Assembly (NCBI GenBank): GCA_018360145.1
Contig: SRPY01000075.1
Location: 1 to 64,000 of the forward strand
Length of the DNA stretch: 64,000 bases
From: Claviceps africana
Taxonomy: Eukaryota > Ascomycota > Sordariomycetes > Hypocreales > Clavicipitaceae
Direction: 5' to 3'
Both the position numbers and the translations under genes were made by a program. Below, piece after piece: positions 11,885 to 22,016 of this stretch. How positions within the stretch are numbered: the stretch's first letter is position 1; the number at the start of each line of letters is the position of its first letter. The notes below the pieces were generated by a model. The model did no database searches and was not told the DNA's origin. It saw only the letters and a program-made list of their open reading frames with translations.

Positions 11885-14870
11885 CTATCGTTCGTGATTT
11901 GCCATTTCGCTTGCAAAGTTGTAGATGCTAGGGGAGAAATAGCATGTTAGCGGCGGGTAGGACTCGACATCAGCCCGTGACAAACCTTATGTCCTCTCGG
12001 TACTCTGGTCCTGCGCCGTACACGGGGCCGCTGTTGGCTACCACGACCGGGTCGTCGGTTGATTCGGCCGAGTCCGCTGTGCCGTTCACCGTCAAGTCAA
12101 ACGTGGCGGCCTTGCGCTTCTTTCCTTGTTGCCGCACCGAGCTGAGACGATCAAAGTAGCCGTCCGGCACGCCCGTCACGTATTTGCCGTCGAAGACGCC
12201 AACCTCAAAGTCCTTCACCTTGCTGTCCTTCTCGGCCGCATCCCTACAGGCAGCTTCCAAGCCATCTAGGGTCAAGTAGACGAGGTGGTCGGCCTGGATG
12301 TAGTCGGCGATTTGCTCCGTTGACCGACCCTTCGCAGCCAGTTCTGGGACAAGTCAGTACGGCACGCCCAAGCAAGATCGGGTGCGAAACGACGACATCT
12401 TACCAGCAGGATCAGCCAGATCAATACCGTACTAGGCAAAGTTAGTACACTAGACTTCGCAGCGATGGGAAGCTGTGGGAAAATGGACTTGCTTGCCACT
12501 TACAATGTGCTGATGCTTGATCTCCGGCGAGCAGCTCGCAAAGATGACCTTCTTCGCTTTACATTCTCGAACCATTTGCACCTACAGACAGAAAATAGAG
12601 TTAACGTTTTTCGACTTTTTTTTTTCGAACTCGCGCTCCTTGCATCAAGGGACGGCGTACTATTTCTCGAGACGTGGTGCTAGCACACGGTTCAGTTAGT
12701 CATGAGACCTTTGACCATGAAGGATGGAATACTACAAACCCCCGAACAAGGCTGTCATCAACCAGCAAGACGTTGCGCCCCTCAAATTCGCACTCAATCG
12801 GCGAAAGCTTTCGGCGAACACTCTTTTTGCGCAATCCTTGGTTGGGCACTAGATCGTGCAAAGGCCAAGGCAGGTTTAGTCAGCTTTGCGCTTCATCGCA
12901 AGCGGAAAACAGAAAGCTAGAAAGCGACTCACGAATAAATGTCCGGAAAACATATCTATCATGTTCCCATTAGCACTCTACACAACTGATGAAGCATGGC
13001 GCATGCCGCCTGCGAGAATGGGGACCCGTCCAGATAGGAACCGTTTCCTTCCTCCCCCCAGCAGCGCTCTGCATGTGAATACAGCGCGACGCAAAAAAAA
13101 AAAAAAGGCACGTTGAGCATTAACATACCGATTTTTCACAAAAGCGTTTGAGTATGGCTTGTTGAGATGCTCGGCTAGCACAGCTGCCGAAGTGTTGCTG
13201 GTCTGATCCACTCATTCCACGATTATCGATTTGGTCAGCCAGCCTCTGAGATTCATGACACGTGGGTAGAAATATACCTCAGGGACCGGTACAACTAAAG
13301 ACGAACTGGAGTTAGTATGCAAATCCAAAGCCTGAGAGCATGGAAAAACACACGACAACATACCGACGTCAATCTCGTCGATGACTTCATCACCCAGCTT
13401 TGCCCTCAACCTCTTTGCCAGCTCAACGCCCATGTTCTGCCGGCTGCGGTACACAGATATACCGTCCATAACGGTGTCGGGTCTAGCAAAATAGACGTAC
13501 TCGAAGATGTCCGGGGTATAGCTTCTCTGCTCGATGACTTGGCGGAAGATGGGAGCACAGCCCTTTTCAATAAAGACGGCTTCGCCAGGCTTGATATCAC
13601 GGATGTTGCCGAAACCGAGCTGCTTCAGAGCAACAGACTCAGAAGCCATGAAGTAGTCGGTGGCTCCCTCCAAGGTAGAGGAGGGTCGGGATCCCATACA
13701 CAGAGGTCGAATACCGTTCGCATCCCTGTTGGAATGGTTAGACGGAGGCACCAAGCCACCCGACTTCCAGCCTCACCATCTATCATGTCCAGCAGTCAGA
13801 CTCACCGGAAGCCAAGAATGCCAAAGCCTGCGATCATGACGGTACAGGCGAAAGCTCCCTGGCACTTCTCGTACACGGCTCGGAGAGCGGTGAAGGTGTC
13901 TTCGGAGTTGACTCGAGACTTGCCCAATTCGGTAAGAGCATGGGCGTACACGTTGAGCCTAGGAACCAGGTCAGGAAAACATGCCTGTGATTTTGCCATT
14001 GTCTCGTAACCCACAGAAGCTCCGAGTCGGAATCGGAATTGATGTGTCGGCGAGCCTCAACATCAAGGAATTCGCGGAGTTCCTCCACGTTGATGAGATT
14101 CCCATTGACACTCATACACAGGCCGAACGGGGTATTTACTTGAAGGGTCAGCTGAAAGGCCATAGGGTCAAAGGGGTTCGGTCGTCGGAATACCGTAAAA
14201 GGGCTGCGCCTCTGAACTGCGACGTCGAGCATTGTCAGCCTATCCCGCAGGAGAACTTTGAGGGGTCGTCGCAAACCTACGCAGAGGAGCTTCCAGCAGT
14301 TGGGTATCTCAGGTGGCCGATGCCAAGATTTCCAGGTAATTGACGAAGCCGGGCTCCGTCATTCATGACTCTGAACTCGGCGCCGTTGGTTAGCTATATG
14401 GGTTTGACTTTTTTTTTTTTTTCGTTCTTTTTTTTTTCTCGGTCCTTCTTGGAAAGGAAGTTACGCGCTTTGAGACTAATCCGTTTCCCTTGGCCTGATA
14501 CACTCGTCCGCCCTGTGACACGGTGATACCCGCAGCATCTTGACCACGCTGCTCGGCTTATTAGCGTCCACGGTCGCGGGAGGTCTTGATTCGGGTCATA
14601 CAGACGTGTTGCAGGTAATACAGCGATTCGTGGCTGTGATGAAAATGGGTTAGATAGATGCGCTTTCTCTCTCCTCTCCCCCTTTCCCCCTCGTCCTTCC
14701 AAGTTGCCAGTCGAGGTAGGAGTGAGGCTCACATGTCGATGGCGGCCGTGGTGGCCTTTGGATCGCCGAGCTGTAGCAGCAAGGCGGGTCAGCAAGCAGC
14801 AAGACAATGCAACATCATCGGCAGTCGCAGGGCGAGAGAGACGGACAAGGAGAGCGGTGACACCACACAT
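11885..14870 (-). CDS. ade4: Amidophosphoribosyltransferase (first step of de novo purine synthesis)
   Basis: Converts PRPP and glutamine to phosphoribosylamine. I assemble 18 exons: 14847-14870, 14733-14770, 14606-14633, 14465-14548, 14281-14375, 14194-14216, 14015-14138, 13806-13958, 13364-13725, 13278-13294, 13129-13202, 12933-12955, 12740-12848, 12661-12679, 12504-12581, 12404-12431, 11986-12343, 11885-11927. The sum is 1680 nt, 559 residues, all phases consistent. The N-terminal nucleophile is Cys2 (MCGVTALL). Further landmarks are LQHRGQDAAGI, GIGHLRYPTAG, NGNLINVEEL, DANGIRPLCMGSR, SIECARPD-equivalent EYVYFARPDTV, the PRPP loop LLVDDSLVRGTT and ASCSPEI. The exon 4/5 junction (GAG acceptor at 14376-14378) is the least certain. 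The last exon reads IYNFASEMANHER. Confidence 0.93.
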
Positions 14871-15272
14871 GGCGGCTTTCAATCAGCGCTGTTTCGAGGA
14901 TGGGTCGGCTCGGCGATGTATGCGCCCGTTTCTTGTTGGTGGTTCAGGGAATGGATTTCCACTGTGCCGGTTCCTGCAGCAAAAATTTCTGGACCCGGCG
15001 CCATGTTGAGTGTTTTGGGCGGCTGGCGGGGTCCGATAGCGCTTTATCGATGGAAAAGCCAGCGGGCGGCGGCACGCGCCCGCGGTGGGGTTTCGTGACT
15101 CGCTGGCTTGTGGATGCCCTTTTGGAACAATGGACGGGTCACTAGGGCGACGAACCAAAAAAATTAACAAGAAAAAAAAAAAAAAAAAAAAAGAGAGAGA
15201 GAGAATCAGACATGGCCGTAAGGCTTTTTTCCTTTCCTTTCCTTTCCGACATGTACATGGTATTCAATACAT

Positions 15273-15525
15273 CCCTTGAATGATTACAAAAACGGTACAA
15301 GTCCCTCTCCTTAGCGAGTGGCAGCCACGTGACAGCGCACATGTCGCTAACCAAAGGTCTTGTAAAATTCCGCCCTATCTGTCGACACTTATTAGTTTGG
15401 AGAAATAAGGCTGAGCTCAATGTACCCTTAGATGCTGCACCATGTTTTCATCATTTCTCCCCCGCAAAGAAGCCCATTGGTTCAACCCACCCCTGTAAAG
15501 TCTTGGTTTTGTAATCATTCAAGGG
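15273..15525. repeat. Region bounded by a perfect 19-bp inverted repeat
   Basis: CCCTTGAATGATTACAAAA at 15273-15291 recurs as its exact reverse complement at 15507-15525, enclosing about 215 bases without an ORF. It could be a small non-autonomous element or a relic; no clear target-site duplication is visible. Confidence 0.6.
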
Positions 15526-15549
15526 TTATATACCTACTTACTGTACATA

Positions 15550-15626
15550 CAGTGAGTCAAGGTAATCCCGAACATTTTCCCATACAACTGTGGTGCAAAA
15601 TGTTCGGAATTACTTACGACCCACTA
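15550..15626. mobile_element. 77-bp palindromic MITE-like element, copy A
   Basis: A left arm from CAGTGAGTCAAGG (15550-15578) and a right arm (15597-15626) whose reverse complement starts TAGTGGGTCGTAAG are near-identical inverted repeats sharing CCGAACATTTT. A loop of about 18 bases separates them. TA dinucleotides flank both ends (15548-15549 and 15627-15628), as expected for Tc1/mariner-type insertion. Related copies are at 42007 and 54120. Confidence 0.65.
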
Positions 15627-15686
15627 TACATGTAAACAATACAGTCCAGTGAAGTGGGAGACACTGCACGCAGTCCTGACCGCCAT

Positions 15687-16842
15687 TCACGCATCCTTCA
15701 ACCGCTCCTCCAAGACATCCATCCCAAACTTGCGATAGGCAACAACATCAAGCAGCCTCTCGCCAAAACACCTCAAAAGCCTCACCACGCCCGCCCAGCC
15801 GCCCACCCAGATCCAGTCGGGCGGCGACGCGAACCAGCAAATCCTCCCCCACGCCCTGCCACCCTCTCCCGGCAGCAACCTGCCCACCAGCCTCCGCGCG
15901 AACTCGTCGGGCGTCATCCGCGAGTTCTCCTCCGAGTACGTCAGCTTCCTCCGGAACAGGTCCTGCACGACGGCGTAGGCCGAGTCGGCCGGCAGCTCTC
16001 GGTACGTCTTGTTGGTCTGCGACCTGACCATGCCGGCCATGACGACGGTGACGCGCACGCCAAAGGGCTTGAGCTCCTGGCGGAGGGTGCGCGAGTACGA
16101 GTTCAGGGCGCCCTTGGTGGCGCAGAAGACGGAGCCGTACACGTAGGGGAACACGGACGCGAGGCTGCTCATGTTGACAATGTGGCCGCGGGACCGGATG
16201 AGGAGTCTCGAAAAGGCCTTGACCATGGCCACGACGGCGAAGAAGTTTGTTTCAAACGTGTGGCGGGCGTCGGCCAGGTCGACGTCGATGGCGGGTATGG
16301 TGTGCGAGAGGCCTCTGTGCGGGTTCTGCCTCAGTTTCTTCTGCCCATTTCGTCTCCTTTGTTTCATTTCCTCACTTTTGTCTCTTTTTCTTCTTCTTGG
16401 GCTGGTTTCGAGAGGAAAAAAAAAAAAAAAACAGGGGGTGGGGATTCCGTCGGCTTACGCATTGTTGACGAGCATGTCAAGGCCGCCGCCCGTGATCCTC
16501 GTCACTTGGTCGACGCATGATGTGATGCTGTCCTGGTCCGTGACGTCAAGCGACAAGGCCATCATTCCATCGTCGCGCAAAAGGCTCACGATTTCGTCGC
16601 GTCGCGCCGTGGCAATGACGACATGACCTGGTGAGCATGGCGTTAGTGGAAGCAGCCCGACCGAGTCTAAACGCGCGCCTGTGACATGTTTACCTTTAGC
16701 ATGGAACTCGCGTGCCAGGGCATAGCCAATGCCTCCCGGTGTGCACCTGCGCTACAGCCCATGAGCGTCCGAATATGCCCGAGGTGCCAGTGTGTACTTA
16801 CCCGGTGATGAGAACGGTTTTTGGCGTCGTGGTCGGTGTCAT
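15687..16842 (-). CDS. AYR1-like short-chain dehydrogenase/reductase with Tyr-to-Phe at the active site
   Basis: 296 residues from four exons: 16802-16842, 16694-16746, 16459-16627, 15687-16314, all in phase. Rossmann motif TGCTPGGIG at about 13-21, NNAG at 86-89 and catalytic-Ser region NMSSLA at 136-141 are present. The sequence resembles fungal NADPH-dependent 1-acyldihydroxyacetone-phosphate reductases. The canonical YxxxK is FCATK here (Phe151, Lys155; codon TTC, plus-strand 16125-16127). That would remove the catalytic hydroxyl unless another Tyr (VYGS, four residues earlier) substitutes. The last intron contains a 16-base T tract. The C-terminal hydrophobic stretch may bind membrane. 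Function as an active reductase is therefore doubtful. Confidence 0.85.
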
Positions 16843-17554
16843 CGTGTATGGGCATGAACGATGCCAGGTGGTTGCGGGCCGTCAAGATGATGGTTTCGAT
16901 GTTGCTTCGTCTGATGTAGAAATGCCGGGGCATGAGAAATGCATTCCGTCTCTGATTTGGCTTCCCCTGTAAGCGCTTCGATGCTACTCGGCCGTCCGGC
17001 CGTCTGGCGGTAGGTTATCCAAAAACCTCGGCTAGCTGGATCCGAGCACCGACAGCGCGCCACTAGAAATATTTTGTCTACATGCATTTCATCATTCTTC
17101 AGCCTTTTGCACGCTTGTAGTGGATCTCGGTGTTCGGACTAGGCAAATTGGCACAAGTCCCCGGACGTTTGCCCAGGTACTTGTTTGGTCGTGGTATTAA
17201 CAAACCACCCCGCATCTTCTGAAATACGGAAGCATGATCTTGTTTTGGAGCGGCGTCTGGTGAAGAAGAGGCCCTGAAGTTATATATTTCCCTTCATTCA
17301 ACTTTTCAAGCAGCCGCCCAGTAGCCAATCAAGCGTTTTGGTAGAGAAATTCAAATTCGCTTTTCTAGCAAAAAAAAAACTAAAAAAAAAAACTAAAAAA
17401 AAAAACTCCCTATTGCGATTTTCGCTTCTCCCGAGCCACCATGAATCCAACCAGACGACTAAGAAATGCATTGTCAATGGGACTCAATATGGATGCTGCA
17501 TCATTATTTACCTTTGCTCAACAGCCATGAAATACAGGTTGTTGGCACTTCCAA
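16843..17554. other. Spacer 5' of SDR gene
   Basis: No gene seen. Contains an A-rich tract around 17368-17406. It lies between the SDR start and the transcription factor stop, both on minus. Confidence 0.6.
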
Positions 17555-20338
17555 TCATTGCTGGTTTTCCCCAAAATCCGACAGCAGCGCGCCAAAGAAA
17601 GTTCGCATGTCGCCCATGTCGCCGTATTCCAAAAGTTGGCCTCCTTCTGGAAAGTAGCAATTCTCAAGGACAGGATACACCAACGCGTCGTCAGCCATTT
17701 CCATGGTCGGTGGCTGAAGATACTCGTTCTCTGGCAAGACGTGGGTGGAAAATGTATGAGTCTGAGCAAAACGTGTTAGAACTCCCTCTTGTCCTGGATC
17801 GCCCGGGTCGCCCGGACCTGCCCGCAGTGGTTTTTCGACTTACTGCGTCTTCCGGCTGATCAGATTGCGATACGTTTGTGTCAACACTGACCGCTGAGCT
17901 GACATCGTGGACAAGGTCTTCATTGCGGAGTTTGGACAGCTTTGCACTCCTTTCTGCTTGATAGCAGAAATCTCTCGCAATCTGGGTGAATTCGGAAATA
18001 ATGCTTCCCGGCAATGCTCCTTTCGAGATGTACTCTAGGTGGCTGAAATAACCAGTGGCGGCATCGAGAAGAGCGATGTTGTCCCTTGTCTCCTCGTGCA
18101 AGGGATTGTGCATGACGAAATCGAAAAGAATGAACAGGCCAGACATTGGCATAACACCCATGATACTAGTTTCCGGTATCAGCAAGCTTACAAGGTTACT
18201 ACCATCAAGCGCCACCTCCTCCCGACAGCACTTACAAAACTGGCACATGGGGTTCAATATCAATGTGCCTCGTCAGTTCGATAATGGTTCGAGCCGCCCA
18301 CATGAGATAAAGCTTGCTGTTCTCTCGTCTGACGTCTTGATGGCTCGCGACACGCATAACAAGTCGCTCTAGCACGACTCGCATGCTAAAGTACAAGTAT
18401 TGCGTCTGCACAGCGACAAGTTTGACTCCAGACCCAGCAAGCATGCTGAGATGATGAAACGATTCTCCAGGGCGAAATCCATTAGGAATAGACAGGCGCC
18501 AGTCCTCGAGTCGCTGATAAACATGATCAATCGCTTTCAAATACGCGTCTTGTGATTGACGACGGGCGCTCACGGTGAAGAGTGTGCTGTACGCTACCGA
18601 TGAAAGTCGTGCAAATCGAATTGCGGACAAGAACCAATTAAATTCCTCAAAAATCGAATCCGGAGCTGGAGGGATTGGGCAGGCAACGTCATCGTCGGAT
18701 ATAATCTGGCGTTCGTTAGACGTCGAAAACGACCATATGACGACAGAGAACGACGGCCCTCTAGGCCATGGCAAACATACCGAGCTCATACGGTTCTGGA
18801 AACACGACTGCTTTTCCATGTAATAGATGACCCAGAAAGTCCTCAACTCGCTGACGCTGGAATTGGCCGACTTGTGATAGCGCAAAGAGAGGGCCATTCT
18901 GGCTGCCTCGCCGATTAAAGTATCTTCGAGTTGAAGACAGCATGCGTTGGTCGCGAACACAGACTACGAGAAGCGCTTAGAAAGAAAGGCGTGACATGTT
19001 GTCTTTCGGGAGTCCTTACCATGGCGGTCAAAGCCTACACCAGCAGGTTAACATCACAGAAGCCGGGTTCATTATTGACAGATGAAAGACTGGAACCTAC
19101 TTGCAAGTTTTCTAGTGTCTCCTTTGGTACGATGACATCGGCGACATATCCCAGAGCGGTCTGGAACAGGTTCCAGGTCACGCCCTGTCCCGGCTGAAAG
19201 GTGCCGCCATCGACGTATTGACTGCCTAGCGCGAGTACAGAGTAGTACAGGGCAGAAAAGGTCTTGTCTTCCGGAGCATCACTTGTATCGTCATGAGAGA
19301 GAGTGCGTGACGTGAACTCGCCCCGGTCCAAGAATGGATAGACGGGATGAACGAACTTGAAGTAGGCTAACTTGCCCATGTCAGCAAACGGTGCCTATTT
19401 TTGATTTTATTTTTTTTTCTTGGCAAAAAAAAAAAAAACAAAAAAAAAAAAAAGGGCTAACCATCAATATATCCATCTGCGACTTCCTTGTATATCACTA
19501 CTGGCTGCTGGGGCTTGGTAAAGTGTATACGCGTCCAGGATGTCGAGGCCCGGCCCCGGAGACGCTCCGTTATGATGGTATCTATCTTGTGAATGAGGGT
19601 TTTCAGACGATCCGACCCGATCTTCTGGCTCAACTGGTCAAGTTGCGGATCGGAGAAAAAGGTCAAGGTCGAACTTGGAACTGGACGACGGCGTAGTCAG
19701 TACGAGGGATGCTCGAGATGGAGGGCCGCGACGAGCGTGGATGGTACCTCGGTCATCGGAAGTCTATATGCGCGTGCTGCGGTCAACTTCTGGCCATGGC
19801 GGCTGGTGGCGAAGGGTGCAACGACCGACCTTGATGACACCGGTTTCGTCGGTCAGGGTCTCATTCTGCGGTCCGTCCCGCAACATGCAATCTATATAGA
19901 GATCGCTGAAATCGCGACTTGCGCCTGGCGTCAACGGCGTCTGGGATGTCTCGGACACTAGGATTTTCATGTTAGCCAAGAGGGACTCATGGCCGACGCA
20001 CCGCCGACACGAGGGGGCATGGCAGGACGGCGGCAGGACGCACCTTTGGGCAGAAACCGTCTCTTGTGAACGCTAAAATGACAGATTTCACCTCGTCGCT
20101 AACACGGGCATTGACGTCAGCTGCTGCGGCCAGCCTCGACGCTCGGAGTTGGGGCACGACGGCTCACGTACTGCGCAAGGTATGCAGACGGTGTGAGCCC
20201 CGGGGGAGGAATCGGGGCCTGTTGCGGTTCGTCAGTCAACGAGAAAAGGCAGCGGACGAAGGCGAGGACAAGCATACTGATGCATCGGACTTTCCGCAGC
20301 CTGCATTGATCGCAGGACTTGTTGACTCTGGACGACAT
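17555..20338 (-). pseudogene. Zn2Cys6 transcription factor with Fungal_trans domain, apparently frameshifted
   Basis: Exons read at 20278-20338, 20172-20218, 20044-20098, 19462-19957, 19101-19366, 19020-19034, 18781-18963, 18236-18705, 17844-18165 and 17555-17761. The spliced N-terminus gives a perfect Cx2Cx6Cx12Cx2Cx6C binuclear zinc cluster (C9 to C42). The middle homology domain is recognisable (VHPVYPFLDRGEF, ALYYSVLALGSQYV, ACCLQLEDT, LRTFWVIYYMEKQ). Between about 19640 and 19800 the protein-like sequence jumps frame: YRLPMTEVPSTLV...EHPSY, then DYAVVQFQVR, then TFFSDPQLDQL, each in a different frame and separated by one or two bases, too short for introns. The gene is thus a pseudogene or carries assembly indels. 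The ALTAM-coding exon is only 15 nt. Regulatory target unknown. Confidence 0.7.
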
Positions 20339-20500
20339 CTGGGTTTCTGGCGCCGAGGGGATAACGATGGGGGAGAGGGGGAGGAGGGAGGAGGGCCTCG
20401 AAGTGGCCGGCGAGCTGCGTGCAAAGTCGTCAGCGAGGCGCGGCGGCAGCGAGGCGCGACGGTTTGTCGATGGGGGTTAGGATATGGATGCGCGTGGTGT

Positions 20501-20535
20501 CTGGTCTGGTCTGGTCTGGTCTGGTCTGGTCTGGT
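20501..20535. repeat. (CTGGT)n pentamer array, block 1
   Basis: Seven tandem CTGGT units. The same unit recurs at 20822-20860, 21134-21168 and, inverted, at 21912-21970. Confidence 0.95.
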
Positions 20536-20821
20536 GCTTTGTTCATTCTTGGTGGCTGGCGGATGGCGTTGACGTCTGTCTGGTGGGAATCGCGCAAAGG
20601 CCTAGCCACTAGCGTCGACCCGTGGGCTTTGACCAGGCCAGAAGGAGACCAGGACCAGACCAGGACCAGACAGACATGGATCTGCCCGCTCCATCGTCAA
20701 CTGCCGTGTGGTTGTATAGCGGTACGGTGTACCGTGTACCCGGCGCCCACGTGCAGCCCGGCGGCAGAGTGCCCAGGCCGCATGTGGCTGCAGCAGCGTG
20801 AGGCTTAGGTTTGAGAGTTCT

Positions 20822-20860
20822 GGCTGGTCTGGTCTGGTCTGGTCTTGTCTTGTCTGGTTG
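20822..20860. repeat. (CTGGT)n pentamer array, block 2
   Basis: CTGGT units with CTTGT variants towards the right end. Confidence 0.9.
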
Positions 20861-21133
20861 GAGGGATTTATCGACGGGGGATTCGGATTCGAGAGGGATT
20901 CGACAAGGGATTCGCGACGCCTCGCGCTGCTGCCGTGGCGCTCAGTGGCGCGGTGAGTGGCGTGGACGGGATTGTATGTACAATTGCACAGCGGTCGATT
21001 TCCAGCAAGCCACCTTGAACGATGGATGAATTTAGGCAAAAATCATGCAATTATGTGTACATATACATGAACACGTGTGAAGTCGGAGCAGCACGCAGCA
21101 CGACTCGTACAGTCTTCTGCCCTACCATTGTGG

Positions 21134-21168
21134 TGTCTGGTCTGGTCTGGTCTGGTCTGGTCTGGTCG
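21134..21168. repeat. (CTGGT)n pentamer array, block 3
   Basis: Tandem CTGGT units, followed 20 bases later by a (GGCGCAA)n array at about 21189-21222. Confidence 0.95.
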
Positions 21169-21424
21169 GTGAAGGGGCAAGGTGAAAGGCGCAAGGCGCA
21201 AGGCGCAAGGCGCAAGGCGCACACGGTGTCCAACGAGAGCAGTGACCGACACGTGCTTGGCAAGTGGCCGCATGCACCGGCGTCACCCGTTAGCATTACC
21301 TACCTACTTATGCAGCATCTCTATGAGGAATTCCAAATACACTATATTGTCATGATTGTTTGTGAATGCAACAGTCGCCGCTCGTCCCCCTGGTCCGGCC
21401 TGGAAAATCAATAATGACGGGTGG

Positions 21425-21478
21425 GGGCGTTGAGAGGTTGAGAGGTAGAGAGGTAGAGAGGTTGAGAGGTTGAGAGGA
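21425..21478. repeat. GTTGAGAGG/GTAGAGAGG minisatellite
   Basis: Five to six nine-base units alternating GTTGAGAGG and GTAGAGAGG. Confidence 0.9.
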
Positions 21479-21911
21479 AAGACGGGAAAAGGCAGCAGCG
21501 AAGAGGGAAGAGTAAAGCACGTCAGACGCGTTGGTCTGCCATCTACCTGGGAGGGAGCAAATCGGACTGGACCTATGGGGGCACGTTGCCACGTCGATAC
21601 TGCAAGGTGGGCGGATATTTGATTCTTTTTTAGCACAAGACGTGGAAGTAGTAATGATATACACACATATATACATACATATGTACAGTATTTTACCGTT
21701 CCGTGAAAAGATGAGAAATGAAGCATTCTCCTATACTCAGTACTTGGAGTATATACAATGTATGTATGTTCATGCAGAGAGTCTGAGAAGGGACACGGCC
21801 AGTGAGAAATTTGTTCTTTTTTGCTCGTGGCCCTGATGGAGTCGCGTAAATGTGGGTTCTGCGACATGGTTGGCCCTTGCACTCTTCAAGGGACGGGTAC
21901 ATGTAGGGTCA

Positions 21912-21970
21912 ACCAGACCAGACCAGACCAGACCAGGCCAGACCAGGCCAGACCAGACCAGACCAGACCA
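21912..21970. repeat. (GACCA)n pentamer array, block 4 (inverted)
   Basis: Twelve GACCA units with two GGCCA variants, the reverse complement of blocks 1-3, ending about 45 bases beyond the subtilase stop codon. The spacer 20339-22016 shows no gene. Confidence 0.95.
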
Positions 21971-22016
21971 TCGGGTCTTCTCTACAAGACCTCCAATCGC
22001 GCGCATACACCAGAGC

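Larger units (their letters stand above)
14871..15686. other. Spacer between ade4 and SDR gene
   Basis: No coding signal. Holds a poly-A/(AG)n tract (about 15160-15205), a 19-bp inverted repeat pair and a 77-bp palindromic element listed separately. ade4 and the SDR are on the same strand, so this is the ade4 promoter side. Confidence 0.6.
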
